64,000 nucleotides of DNA, taken from Paenibacillus thermotolerans (lineage in GTDB: Bacteria; Bacillota; Bacilli; Paenibacillales; YIM-B00363). Numbering within the stretch: the stretch's first letter is position 1; each line of letters opens with the position of its first letter. The translations under genes and the position numbers were made by a program. The DNA lies in the NCBI RefSeq assembly GCF_028745515.1, contig NZ_JAQZSG010000011.1, forward strand, positions 1-64,000, given 5' to 3'. This document shows positions 42,461 to 51,458 of the stretch, one piece after another. Below the pieces are notes generated by a model that ran no database searches, was not told where the DNA came from, and was given only the letters and a program-made list of their open reading frames with translations.

Positions 42461-43495
42461 ATGAAAGAGCGGTTAGAGGCGCTGCGGCAGGAAGCGCTGC
42501 AGGAGCTCGGCGCGGTGAGCGACCCGGGCGTGTTGAACGATTTGCGCGTCAAATATCTCGGCAAGAAGGGCCAGCTGACGGAAATTCTCCGCGGCATGGG
42601 CGCTTTGTCGGCCGAGGAGCGGCCGATCATCGGTCAGGTCGGCAACGAGGTTCGCGCTGCGATTGAAGCGGTGATCGACCGAAAAACAGAAGAGTTCGCG
42701 CGTGCGGAAACCGAGCGCAGGCTTGCGACGGAGACGATCGACGTATCGCTGCCGGGCAGACCCGCGCCCAACGGCGCGGTTCATCCGTTGTCCAAAATCG
42801 TGCAGGAAATCGAAGATATTTTTGTCGGGATGGGCTTTACGGTTGCGGAAGGGCCGGAAGTGGAAACGGACTATTACAACTTTGAAGCGATGAACCTGCC
42901 GAAGGGTCATCCTGCGCGGGACATGCAGGATTCGTTCTATTTCACGGAAGAAATTTTACTGCGGACGCACACCTCTCCGGTGCAAGCGCGCACGATGGAA
43001 GCCCGCAAAGGCAAGGTGCCGCTGAAGGTCATTTGTCCGGGCAAAGTATACCGGCGCGACGACGACGACCCTACGCATTCGCATCAATTCATGCAGATCG
43101 AAGGGCTTGTCGTGGACAAGGGCATCCGCATGAGCGATTTGAAGGGGACGCTGCTGCAATTCGCCCGCGAAATGTTCGGCCCGAACGTGCAAATCCGCAT
43201 GCGTCCCAGCTTTTTCCCGTTCACGGAGCCGAGTGCCGAGGTCGATGTGTCCTGCGTCATTTGCGGCGGCCACGGCTGCAGGGTGTGCAAGCAGTCGGGC
43301 TGGCTCGAAATTCTCGGCTCCGGCATGGTGCATCCGAAGGTTTTGTCCATGAGCGGCTACGATCCGGAGCAGGTGAGCGGTTTTGCGTTCGGCATGGGCG
43401 TGGAGCGCATCGCGATGCTTCGGTACGGTATTGAAGATATTAGGCATTTCTATACGAACGATGTCCGCTTCCTGCGGCAATTCGCGCGGAGCTAG
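42461..43495 (+). CDS. pheS: Phenylalanyl-tRNA synthetase, alpha subunit
   Basis: A 344-residue catalytic subunit. After the N-terminal coiled coil (1-90), class II motifs appear as [29 protein letters not shown], motif 2 [23 protein letters not shown], the [17 protein letters not shown] insertion and motif 3 [18 protein letters not shown]. It forms an alpha2-beta2 enzyme with PheT. ATG 42461 follows AGGAGG; the ATG at 42452 overlaps it. Confidence 0.97.
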   Translation: MKERLEALRQEALQELGAVSDPGVLNDLRVKYLGKKGQLTEILRGMGALSAEERPIIGQVGNEVRAAIEAVIDRKTEEFARAETERRLATETIDVSLPGRPAPNGAVHPLSKIVQEIEDIFVGMGFTVAEGPEVETDYYNFEAMNLPKGHPARDMQDSFYFTEEILLRTHTSPVQARTMEARKGKVPLKVICPGKVYRRDDDDPTHSHQFMQIEGLVVDKGIRMSDLKGTLLQFAREMFGPNVQIRMRPSFFPFTEPSAEVDVSCVICGGHGCRVCKQSGWLEILGSGMVHPKVLSMSGYDPEQVSGFAFGMGVERIAMLRYGIEDIRHFYTNDVRFLRQFARS

Positions 43496-43508
43496 GGGGG
43501 TAGGCCAG

Positions 43509-45956
43509 ATGAAAGTATCTTATAAATGGTTATCGGAATATGTGGACGTCGGCAATGTATCCGGGAAGGAGCTCGCCGAGCTGCTGACCCGCGGCGGCGT
43601 CGAGGTGGACGGCGTCGAATCGAGAAACAAAGGCGTGGACAAGGTGGTCGTCGGCTACGTCGTCTCCCGCGAAAAGCATCCGGACGCGGATAAGCTGAAC
43701 GTTTGCCAGGTGGACGTCGGCACGGGCGAGCTGCTGCAAATCGTATGCGGCGCGAAAAACGTCGACGCGGGACAGAAGGTTCCGGTCGCTCTTGTAGGAG
43801 CGAGCCTGCCGGGCGACGTTCATATTAAGCGCGCCAAGCTGCGCGGCGTGGAGTCGCAAGGGATGATTTGCTCCGCGAGGGAGCTCGGTCTTAACGATAA
43901 GCTGCTGCCGAAGGAAATCCAAGAAGGGATTTTGGTGCTGCCGGAGAACGCGGAGCTCGGCGCCGATATTTTGCAGGTGCTCGGAATCGACGATGAGGTG
44001 CTCGAGCTCGATTTGACGCCGAACCGCTCGGACTGCTTGAGCATGATCGGCGTCGCTTACGAGGTTGGGGCGCTGATCGGCTGTTCCGTGACGCTGCCTG
44101 ATGCGGCGAAGGGGCTGACAGTGACCGATAAGACGGCGTCGGACTTGACCCGTATCGAGATTGAAGCGAAAGAAGATTGCAGCTACTTCGGAGCGAGGAT
44201 GATCGAACATGTGCAGATCGGACCGTCTCCTCTTTGGATTCAGAATCGGTTGATGGCAGCGGGCATTCGCCCGATCAACAACGTTGTCGACATTACGAAC
44301 TTCGTCATGCTGGAATACGGCCAGCCGCTGCATGCATACGATGCGGATACGCTCGCCGGCGGCGGGAAGCAAATCGTCGTGCGTCTCGCCCGGGAGGGGG
44401 AGAAGCTCGAGACGTTGGACGGCAACGTGCGCGACCTGCAGCCGCATATGCTGCTGATCACGGACGGGGAGCAGCCGGTGGGCCTCGCGGGCGTTATGGG
44501 CGGCGCGAAAACCGAAGTGTCGTCGTCGACGACGCGGATTTTGCTCGAGTCTGCTCGCTTCAGCGGCCTGACGGTCCGCCGCACGTCGCGCGAGCTCGGC
44601 CTTCGCTCCGAAGCGAGCCTGCGCTTTGAGAAGGAAGTAAATCCGGAGGCGGTCGTGCCCGCATTGGACCGGGCGACGGCGCTTATTTGCCGGTACGCCG
44701 GCGGGCTTGCGGCCGAAGGCAGAGCGGAAGCGTCCGTAGGCAAGCAGGAGCCGCGGAAAATTACGATTACGTTGTCCCGAATCAACGAGTATCTCGGCAC
44801 GGAGCTTTCGTCTTTGGAAGTGAAGGCGATCTTGGCGAGACTTGCGTTCGGGCTGGAAGGAAGCGGCGAAACGATCACCGTTACGGTGCCGACCCGCCGC
44901 GGCGACATTGCGAGAGATGTGGATCTGATCGAAGAGATTGCCCGTCTTTACGGATACGATAACATTCCGACAACGCTGATCGTAGGCAACACCACCCCGG
45001 GCTCTTTGACGCGACGCCAAAAATTGGCGAGAGAGGTCCGGAAGGTGCTCAGCCAGTCGGGACTGCATGAAGCCGTTACTTATTCGCTGACGACGCCGGA
45101 GCGATTGAAGGAGCTGCCGGGCCTGTTCGGAAACCGGGCGGCGGTGCGTCTGGCGATGCCGATGAGCGAGGAGCGCAGTGTGCTTCGGGCGTGCTTGCTG
45201 CCGAATTTGGCGGAGTCCGCCGTTCATAACCGAAACCGCAACGTCGAGGATGTAGCGTTGTTCGAGATCGGCAGCGTGTTTATTTCCGACGAGGAGAAGC
45301 TTACGACGCTGCCGGAAGAGCGCGTCACGGTAGCGGCGCTCATGACGGGGGCGGTATCCGATCCTCACTGGAGCGGCAAGAGCCGCACGGTGGATTTCTA
45401 CGATCTCAAAGGGATTCTGGAGAAGCTGCTTTTGCGGCTCGGCATTGGGCAGCCGGTGTTCGAGCAGGCGGCGCCGGCAGGCTTCCATCCCGGAAGAACG
45501 GCCGAAGTGTTCGCAGCTTCGGAGCACGCGAGAGTGAAGCTCGGCCGCATCGGCCAGCTGCATCCCGAGCTTCAGAAGCTGTGGGAGCTGGACGACACGT
45601 ACGTGTTCGAGCTTGATTTCGCTGCGCTTGTCGAGGCGGCGAACGAGGCAGGCACTTACGATCCGCTGCCGAGATTCCCGGCGTCCGCAAGAGATATTGC
45701 CGTCGTTGTAGACAGCGGCGTCCCCGCAGGCGCGTTGATGGACACGATTCGCTCGAGCGCCGGGGATTATTTGGAATCGGTTCGCGTGTTCGACGTATAT
45801 ACGGGCGAGCGGCTCGGGGCGGGCAAGAAGAGCGTCGCCATCTCGCTCGTTTACAGGCATGCCGACCGGACGCTGACCGACGACGAGGTAGCCGAGGCTC
45901 ACGGCCGCGTTACCGAGGCGCTTGCCGAGCGTCACGGGGCGGAGCTGCGGAAATAA
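43509..45956 (+). CDS. pheT: Phenylalanyl-tRNA synthetase, beta subunit
   Basis: An 815-residue subunit. Domains in order: an N-terminal tRNA-binding (EMAP-like) domain containing VVGYVVSREKHPDADKLNVCQVD (about 40-60) and VESQGMICSARELGL, the B3/B4 editing domain (about 210-390), B5 (about 410-480), the catalytic-like core, and the C-terminal FDX-ACB anticodon domain (PLPRFPASARDIAVVVD...). It edits Tyr-tRNA(Phe) and binds tRNA. The RBS is GGGGGGT, 13 bases after pheS. Confidence 0.97.
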   Translation: MKVSYKWLSEYVDVGNVSGKELAELLTRGGVEVDGVESRNKGVDKVVVGYVVSREKHPDADKLNVCQVDVGTGELLQIVCGAKNVDAGQKVPVALVGASLPGDVHIKRAKLRGVESQGMICSARELGLNDKLLPKEIQEGILVLPENAELGADILQVLGIDDEVLELDLTPNRSDCLSMIGVAYEVGALIGCSVTLPDAAKGLTVTDKTASDLTRIEIEAKEDCSYFGARMIEHVQIGPSPLWIQNRLMAAGIRPINNVVDITNFVMLEYGQPLHAYDADTLAGGGKQIVVRLAREGEKLETLDGNVRDLQPHMLLITDGEQPVGLAGVMGGAKTEVSSSTTRILLESARFSGLTVRRTSRELGLRSEASLRFEKEVNPEAVVPALDRATALICRYAGGLAAEGRAEASVGKQEPRKITITLSRINEYLGTELSSLEVKAILARLAFGLEGSGETITVTVPTRRGDIARDVDLIEEIARLYGYDNIPTTLIVGNTTPGSLTRRQKLAREVRKVLSQSGLHEAVTYSLTTPERLKELPGLFGNRAAVRLAMPMSEERSVLRACLLPNLAESAVHNRNRNVEDVALFEIGSVFISDEEKLTTLPEERVTVAALMTGAVSDPHWSGKSRTVDFYDLKGILEKLLLRLGIGQPVFEQAAPAGFHPGRTAEVFAASEHARVKLGRIGQLHPELQKLWELDDTYVFELDFAALVEAANEAGTYDPLPRFPASARDIAVVVDSGVPAGALMDTIRSSAGDYLESVRVFDVYTGERLGAGKKSVAISLVYRHADRTLTDDEVAEAHGRVTEALAERHGAELRK

Positions 45957-45985
45957 ACAAAAAAACGAATAATAAGCAGGAAATA

Positions 45986-46035
45986 AAACCGACCGTATCG
46001 AATATTACGAAGTATGACGATAGGTCGGTTTTTTT
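45986..46035 (+). terminator. Intrinsic terminator of pheST
   Basis: AACCGACC pairs with GGTCGGTT across a long loop with further pairing (GTATCG/CGATA), then seven T residues. Confidence 0.75.
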
Positions 46036-46112
46036 GTCGAAACGAAAGTTAGCGGGTATATGCATCTGCCTTAGGCGGATTGAGATACATTTTTGCAGGA
46101 AGGAGAGAAGCT

Positions 46113-46850
46113 ATGAACGGGGAAGACAAGGTGCGCTTAACGATCGATATTTTCGGAAATTCTTACAAGATGGTCGGCACCTACAGTCCGAAATACGTGA
46201 AGCAGCTGTCCGCGTATGTGAATGAACATATGAATGCCGTCTCGAAAGGCAATCCGCGTCTCGATACGCAGAAGGTCGCGATTTTGGCGCTAGTTCGCAT
46301 GGCGGACGAATTTTTCCAGCTGCACCAGCACCTTGAGAAGGTTGAGAACGAGCGGGCCCAAAGCCAGCAGCATATGGAGCAGCTGCGCAAAGCGTTCGAG
46401 CTCTCGGAAGAGAAGGAGCAAACGAAAAGCGGAGAGTGCCGTCGCTTGGAGGAACAGCTTCAGGCATTGGAAGCGGAGCGCGAGCGGTTAGCCATGGAGA
46501 TGGAGATGGCGAGCGCGGCATGGGCCGAGCGGGTTGCCGAGTGGGAACGCAAATACGAAGAGCTGTTCCGGGAGCACGGGGAGCTCGCCAAGGCAGTGGA
46601 GACGGCCCGCCAGGAAGCCGCCGCTGCGATTGCCGCCGCAGAGAGCCAAGCCGCCGCGGCAGCGGCGGCTGAGGCGGAAGCGAAACAAGCCGTCCAGCAG
46701 ACCGCGGGATCGGACTTGCTTGACGCGGCGCCGGATTCCTTGGAGGAAGAGACGCTTGAAGCGAAATACAAGCGCCTGCAAGAGGAGTACGTTAAGCTGC
46801 AGAATGAATTCAACGAATGGATCGAGTTGACGATGTCCGAACCGCAATAA
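46113..46850 (+). CDS. zapA: ZapA-like cell division protein with long coiled-coil extension
   Basis: A 245-residue protein. The first 85 residues are a ZapA domain (LTIDIFGNSYKMVGTYSPKYVKQLSAYVNEHM, LALVRMADEFFQLHQ), which cross-links FtsZ filaments. Typical ZapA proteins end near 85-110 residues. Here a charged coiled coil runs on to about 165, an Ala/Glu-rich helix (AAAAIAAAESQAAAAAAAEAEAKQ) follows, and the protein ends with a second short coiled coil (LEAKYKRLQEEYVKLQNEFNEWI). Its place after pheST matches the Bacillales zapA locus. RBS GGAAGGAGAG. Confidence 0.85.
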   Translation: MNGEDKVRLTIDIFGNSYKMVGTYSPKYVKQLSAYVNEHMNAVSKGNPRLDTQKVAILALVRMADEFFQLHQHLEKVENERAQSQQHMEQLRKAFELSEEKEQTKSGECRRLEEQLQALEAERERLAMEMEMASAAWAERVAEWERKYEELFREHGELAKAVETARQEAAAAIAAAESQAAAAAAAEAEAKQAVQQTAGSDLLDAAPDSLEEETLEAKYKRLQEEYVKLQNEFNEWIELTMSEPQ

Positions 46851-46866
46851 GGCAGCATACGGCAAA

Positions 46867-46906
46867 AAAGCTCGCTTCCCTCGGCAGGGAAACGAGCTTT
46901 ATTTTT
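46867..46906. terminator. Bidirectional intrinsic terminator
   Basis: AAAGCTCGCTTCCCT pairs with AGGGAAACGAGCTTT around CGGC, followed by ATTTTT on the plus strand and TTTTTTG on the minus. Confidence 0.85.
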
Positions 46907-46918
46907 CATTGCCGGGCT

Positions 46919-47317
46919 TTATTCAACGATCAGCTTGGCGACCATATCGCCGTGGCCCACTCCGCACATGACGCTGCAGACGATTTCGTATTCGCCTTCT
47001 TCCGCAACGAACGTCGTTCCTTGGCCGTCCTGCAGGTCGACATCGATTCCTTTGATTTGAAGGCCATGCATGCCTTCGCTGGATGTAAATGTAAGGTTTA
47101 CGGTTTCTCCGGCTTTTACGCGGTATTCTTCTTGGTCGAATTGAAAGTTTTTGGCGTCGATCGGAAGGTTAACGGTCGCTCCGGTTGCCTGCGCGTCGAT
47201 ATCGACGTCGCTTACGTCTTGAGCCGCGTCTCCGGAAGCGTCCTTGCTGCCGCCGCCGCACGCGGTCAATGCGCCGACCAAAGCTGCAGCAAGCAGAAAC
47301 ATCCATAATTTTTTCAT
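46919..47317 (-). CDS. Cupredoxin lipoprotein with a COX2-type CuA site
   Basis: A 132-residue lipoprotein. The signal peptide ends at lipobox LTAC (Cys20). The mature cupredoxin domain shows H84 in GMHGLQIKG and C114-S-V-M-C118-G-V-G-H122-G-D-M125: exactly the Cys-x3-Cys-x3-His-x2-Met spacing of the binuclear CuA centre of cytochrome oxidase subunit II. There is no membrane-anchor hairpin or oxidase gene cluster, so it is a free-standing electron carrier, copper chaperone or a subunit of an oxidase encoded elsewhere. RBS GGAGGGGAT. Confidence 0.85.
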   Translation of the reverse strand: MKKLWMFLLAAALVGALTACGGGSKDASGDAAQDVSDVDIDAQATGATVNLPIDAKNFQFDQEEYRVKAGETVNLTFTSSEGMHGLQIKGIDVDLQDGQGTTFVAEEGEYEIVCSVMCGVGHGDMVAKLIVE

Positions 47318-47432
47318 AAAAGATCCCCTCCAGATTTATAAAGAAGTATCATTGCGTCTTCATCATCATAACGAATTTATGGAAAAAAGTCATTGCCCAA
47401 GCGTCCGCCAAGTGTGACAACATTCCGAACGC

Positions 47433-47474
47433 AAAAAAACCAGCCGGCTTTGTACGGCCGGTCTGGTTTTTTGC
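47433..47474. terminator. Intrinsic terminator downstream of the YvlD-like gene
   Basis: AAAAAACCAG-CCGG pairs with CCGG-CTGGTTTTTT; both sides have runs, so it can act in either direction. Confidence 0.8.
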
Positions 47475-47485
47475 ACGATATACGT

Positions 47486-47848
47486 TTACTTTTCTCTCCG
47501 TCTTTCGCCGCGATCGAACGGTGTGGCCACCGGGAGAAACAGGTCGATTAAGCCGACAACCAACGCCGCGAGGATGGCGCCCAGGAGAGTAATGTGAACG
47601 TTGCCGACGATAAATTGCGCGAAATAAATAACGAGAGCGCTGACCAAGAAGCCGACGATCCCGCGTCCGAACGGACTGATTCGGGCGCCGAATATTCCTT
47701 CGATGACCCACCCGAACAAGGCGATCACCAGCGCCAAAAACAGTGCGCTCCAGAAGCCGCCGACGGAAAATCCGGGAACGAGAGCGCCGACCAGTAACAA
47801 GACGAGTGCTGAGACGATAAACCGGACTACGTGGCCAAGAAAGCTCAT
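47486..47848 (-). CDS. Phage-holin-superfamily membrane protein (YvlD-like, PF04020)
   Basis: A 120-residue protein with four hydrophobic helices, starting MSFLGHVVRFIVSALVLLLVGALVPGF and with ALFLALVIALFGWVIEGIFG and GRGIVGFLVSALVIYFAQFIVG, typical of the YvlD/PF04020 group. The family name reflects similarity only; there are no phage genes nearby. ATG 47848 follows GGAGTGT. Function unknown; in Bacillus yvlD belongs to a cell-envelope-stress unit. Confidence 0.8.
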   Translation of the reverse strand: MSFLGHVVRFIVSALVLLLVGALVPGFSVGGFWSALFLALVIALFGWVIEGIFGARISPFGRGIVGFLVSALVIYFAQFIVGNVHITLLGAILAALVVGLIDLFLPVATPFDRGERRREK

Positions 47849-48019
47849 CAGCTGACACTCCTTCTTATTCTTTGGTGTTTGGCTTATGCCCCAAACGTAT
47901 AGGTGCATGTCTTATTGTCGCCCGCTTCGTCAATCGTTATGAATGTGAATGATTTACAAAGCATTTGTTGGCCTTATTCCGATTGGATATAATATTTTTT
48001 TGAGAGGAGGCGTAATGCC

Positions 48020-50374
48020 TTGGACGAAAAGCTGCTTGAAAAGCTGGAGTTTTCGAAAATTTTATATACATTGTCACAGCATGCGGCCACATCGGTCGGA
48101 AAATCGGTGGCGGAAGCGCTTCGCCCCAGCTCTGATTTGGAGGAAGTGCGTCATCGGCTGCAAGGAACGGACGAAGCGGTGGCGGTGGACCGGATGAAGG
48201 GCCAAGCCCCGCTCGGCGGTATTTCGGATATTCGCCCTTCGTTAAAGCGTTCTTCGATCGGAGGCACGCTGAATGCCGCCGAGCTGCTCGATATCGCGAA
48301 TACGGTGCTCGGCGGCCGAAGGGTGAAGCGCTTTATCGAAGCGTACCAGGAGAAACACGATGCCCCGATTTTAGGCTCGATCACCGATTCGATTCAGGAG
48401 CTGCGGAACGTTGAGGATGCGATTCGCCGCTGCATCGACGATAACGGGGTCGTTGTCGACACCGCGAGCGACGAGCTGCTGCGCATCCGCCGGGAGCTCC
48501 GCACAGGCGAGGCGCGCGTGCGCGAGAAGCTGGAATCGCTCGTGCGCAGCTCTTCGACGCAGAAGATGCTTCAGGATGCGATTATTACGATGCGGAACGA
48601 CCGTTTCGTCATACCGGTCAAGCAGGAGTACAGGGGAGCGTTCGGCGGGATCGTTCACGATCAATCGTCTTCGGGCGCGACGCTGTTTATCGAGCCGGAA
48701 GCGGTCGTAACGTTGAACAACAAAATCCGTGAGCTGAAAATTCAAGAGGAGCGCGAAATCGAGCGCATTCTTCAGAAGCTGACCGCCGTCGTGGCAGAGG
48801 AGGCCGAGGCGCTGGGCGTGAATGTCGAACTGCTTGGGCAGATCGACTTTCTGTTCGCGAAGGCGCGGCTTGCGCGCGCCATTAAGGGGAGTCTTCCTGC
48901 GGTGAACGACCGCGGCTATTTGCGCATCCGCAAAGGGCGGCATCCGCTTATTGCGCCGGAGGACGTCGTGCCGCTGGACATCGAGCTTGGGGGCAGCTAC
49001 CGGGCGATCATCATAACCGGACCGAACACGGGCGGCAAGACCGTTTCCTTGAAAACGGTCGGCATCGTTACGCTGATGGCTTTAAGCGGTTTGTTCATTC
49101 CGGCGGAGGACGGCAGCGAATGCTGCGTGTTCGACGCGGTATTCGCCGATATCGGGGACGAGCAGAGCATTGAGCAGAACCTGAGCACGTTCTCGAGCCA
49201 TATGACGAATATTATTTCGATATTGAAGCGGATGACGCCGAAAAGCTTGATTTTGCTCGACGAAGTCGGCGCGGGCACCGACCCGGCGGAAGGCTCGGCG
49301 CTGGCGATCGCCATCTTGGATCATATCCGGGCTATGGGCTGCAGGTTGCTGGCGACGACGCACTACAGCGAACTGAAAGCTTACGCGTACGATCAAGCCG
49401 GGGTGATCAATGCGAGCATGGAGTTCGACGTCGAGACGCTGCGTCCGACGTACCGGCTGCTCGTCGGCGTTCCCGGCCGAAGCAACGCGTTCGCGATCGC
49501 CGAACGGCTCGGGCTGCCCAAGCGGGTGATCGATGAGGCGCGCAGCCAAGTGACGGAAGAGGATCAGCGCGTCGAGTCGATGATTACGAAGCTTGAGGAA
49601 CACCGCTTGGCGGCGGAGCGGGAGCGCGCGGAGGCGGAGCGCATCCGCAAGGAAGCCGAGGATATCCGCAAGGAGCTCTCGGAGGAGCGCAAGAAGCTTG
49701 ATGAGCGCCGAGCCAAGCTGTACGAGGACGCCGAGAAGCAGGCGGCGGAAGCCGTATCGAAGGCGAAGCGCGAAGCGGAGTCGATCATCGCCGAGCTGCG
49801 GAAGCAAGCGATGGAGGAAGGCGCTTCGATCAAGGAGCATAAGCTGATCGAAGCGAAGCGGAAGCTTGAGGAGGCGGCGCCGAAGCTGAAGAAGAAAGCC
49901 GCGGCCGCCTCTAGGAGCGCGCCTGCGGAAGTTTCACCGGGCGATGAGGTGCGGGTCGTATCCCTCGGACAGAAGGGGCACGTGATCGAGAAGCAGGCTG
50001 ACGGGGCGATCGTCCAGCTCGGCATCATTAAGATGAAGGTTGCCTTGGACGATTTGGAGCCGGTCGCGCCGGAGAAGAAGAAGACCGTTGCCGCGGCCGG
50101 GCCGTCCGTTAAGCGGACGAGGGACGAGAATGTCCGGTCGGAGCTCGATTTGCGCGGTTCGAATTTGGAGGAGGCGCTCATAGAGGTGGACCGCTTCTTG
50201 GATGAAGCGTTGATGAGCAACCTCGGCCAGGTGTATATCATCCACGGCAAAGGCACCGGCGTGCTGCGCAGCGGCATACAGGAATTCCTTCGCCGCCATA
50301 AGCGCGTGAAGTCGCAGCGGCTCGGCAATTACGGCGAGGGCGGCACCGGCGTCACCGTCGCGGAGCTGAGCTGA
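48020..50374 (+). CDS. mutS2: Endonuclease MutS2
   Basis: A 784-residue MutS-family protein that lacks the mismatch-binding domain I. The clamp/core is 1-320. The ATPase has Walker A GPNTGGKTVSLK (about 334) and the Walker B region ILLDEVGAGTDPAEGSAL (about 410). A long coiled coil (about 515-640) follows, then a KOW-like segment EVSPGDEVRVVSLGQKGHVIEKQ, and a C-terminal Smr nuclease domain (SELDLRGSNLEEALIEVDRFLDEAL, VYIIHGKGTGVLR). The family suppresses recombination or rescues collided ribosomes. TTG 48020 follows GAGGAGG. Confidence 0.95.
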   Translation: MDEKLLEKLEFSKILYTLSQHAATSVGKSVAEALRPSSDLEEVRHRLQGTDEAVAVDRMKGQAPLGGISDIRPSLKRSSIGGTLNAAELLDIANTVLGGRRVKRFIEAYQEKHDAPILGSITDSIQELRNVEDAIRRCIDDNGVVVDTASDELLRIRRELRTGEARVREKLESLVRSSSTQKMLQDAIITMRNDRFVIPVKQEYRGAFGGIVHDQSSSGATLFIEPEAVVTLNNKIRELKIQEEREIERILQKLTAVVAEEAEALGVNVELLGQIDFLFAKARLARAIKGSLPAVNDRGYLRIRKGRHPLIAPEDVVPLDIELGGSYRAIIITGPNTGGKTVSLKTVGIVTLMALSGLFIPAEDGSECCVFDAVFADIGDEQSIEQNLSTFSSHMTNIISILKRMTPKSLILLDEVGAGTDPAEGSALAIAILDHIRAMGCRLLATTHYSELKAYAYDQAGVINASMEFDVETLRPTYRLLVGVPGRSNAFAIAERLGLPKRVIDEARSQVTEEDQRVESMITKLEEHRLAAERERAEAERIRKEAEDIRKELSEERKKLDERRAKLYEDAEKQAAEAVSKAKREAESIIAELRKQAMEEGASIKEHKLIEAKRKLEEAAPKLKKKAAAASRSAPAEVSPGDEVRVVSLGQKGHVIEKQADGAIVQLGIIKMKVALDDLEPVAPEKKKTVAAAGPSVKRTRDENVRSELDLRGSNLEEALIEVDRFLDEALMSNLGQVYIIHGKGTGVLRSGIQEFLRRHKRVKSQRLGNYGEGGTGVTVAELS

Positions 50375-50381
50375 TCGGGGC

Positions 50382-50712
50382 AGGGTTAGCACCAGTTTTT
50401 GGTGCTAACCTTTGTTTTTGCGGCGGTTTGTGCTGCAGTGTGTTAAGTAAGGCAGTGTTAGTACCGAATTTTGGTGCAAAGTCGGTTGTGCGGCGGGAAA
50501 GTGGCAGGGTTAGTAACAAATTTTGGTGCAAGTCGCTTGTGCAGCGGCGTGAAGTGGCAGCGTTAGTACCACATTTTGGTGCTAAGTCCGGTAGGCGGCG
50601 GTGAAGTGGAAGGGTTAGTAACAATTTCTGGTGCAAAGTCGAATTGGCGACAAAAGTGGAAGGGTTAGTAACAAATTTTTGGTCCTAAGCCCCTATGGCG
50701 GTGGCATTGAGT
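50382..50712. repeat. Tandem array A, six palindromic units, about 52 bp period
   Basis: Units start at 50382, 50454, 50506, 50559, 50611 and 50661 (steps 72, 52, 53, 52, 50). The core is AGGGTTAGTAACAAATTTTG followed by GTGCAAAG; the first copy is the mutS2 terminator itself and the later ones are progressively less perfect palindromes. Spacers share GGCGG...AAGTGG. Noncoding: period not a multiple of three and no RBS. Confidence 0.85.
50384..50419 (+). terminator. Intrinsic terminator of mutS2
   Basis: Perfect 11-bp stem GGTTAGCACCA/TGGTGCTAACC with a 5-base loop, then TTTGTTTTTG. It is also the first unit of the array that follows. Confidence 0.9.
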
Positions 50713-50728
50713 CAGGTCAGCATCAACT

Positions 50729-51425
50729 AACTGGAGAAAGTCCACTTGATCGTGCTGGAACAAGTGTGAGGAGGCGGAATAAGTGGAGAAACTCCACTTA
50801 CTCGTGGTGGAACAAGTGTGAGGAGGCGGAATAAGGGGAGGAGCTCCACTTACTCGGGGTGGAACACGTGTGAGGAGGCGGAATAAGTGGAGCAACTCCA
50901 CTTACTCGTGGTGGACCCAGTGTGAGGAGGCGGAATCAGTGGAGAAACTCCACTTACTCGTGGTGGACCCAGTGTGAGGAGGCGGAATCAGTGGAGAAAC
51001 TCCACTTACTCGTGGTGGACCCAGTGTGAGGAGGCGGAATCAGTGGAGAAACTCCACTTACTCGTGGTGGAACAAGTGTGAGGAGGCGGAATAAGTGGAG
51101 GAGCTCCACTTACTCGTGGTGGAACAAGTGTGAGGAGGCGGAATAAGAGGAGGAGCTCCACTTACTCGAGGTGGAACAAGTGTGAGCACGCGGCATAAGT
51201 GGAGGAACTCCACTTCCTCGGGGTGGAACAAGTGTGAGCACGCGGCATAAGTGGAGGAACTCCACTTCCTCGGGGTGGAACAAGTGTGAGCACGCGGCAT
51301 AAGTGGAGGAACTCCACTTACTCGTGGTGGAACAAGTGTGAGGAGGCGGAATAAGTGGAAAAACTCCACTTGGTCGCGCTGGCACAAGTGTGCGGGGGCG
51401 AGTAATTGGAGAAACTCCACTTGCG
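50729..51425. repeat. Tandem array B, 14 palindromic units, 52 bp period
   Basis: Fourteen units spaced 52 bp with no indels from 50781 to 51353 (the last is one base short). Each holds AAGTGGAG-AAA-CTCCACTT (8-bp arms, 3-base loop) and a conserved spacer, ACTCGTGGTGGAACAAGTG then TGAGGAGGCGGAAT. A sub-block (51197-51300) has GCACGCGGCAT and CCTCGGGG variants. Long open frames on the minus strand arise only because the unit lacks stops in all three frames; 52 is not divisible by 3. Arrays A and B fill the whole gap between mutS2 and the epimerase gene. Confidence 0.9.
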
Positions 51426-51458
51426 GTAGGGCCTAAGCGTAGCGTAGAAAAGTCCATG

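Noticed and set aside
43530-45935. 801-codon minus-strand frame opposite pheT
   Set aside because: Antisense shadow; pheT is unambiguous and the antisense translation is Arg-rich without domains.
47486-47848. Phage remnant suggested by the holin-superfamily protein
   Set aside because: PF04020 members are ordinary chromosomal membrane proteins and no other phage genes are present.
50382-51425. CRISPR array
   Set aside because: The sequences between palindromes are conserved, not unique, and there are no cas genes.
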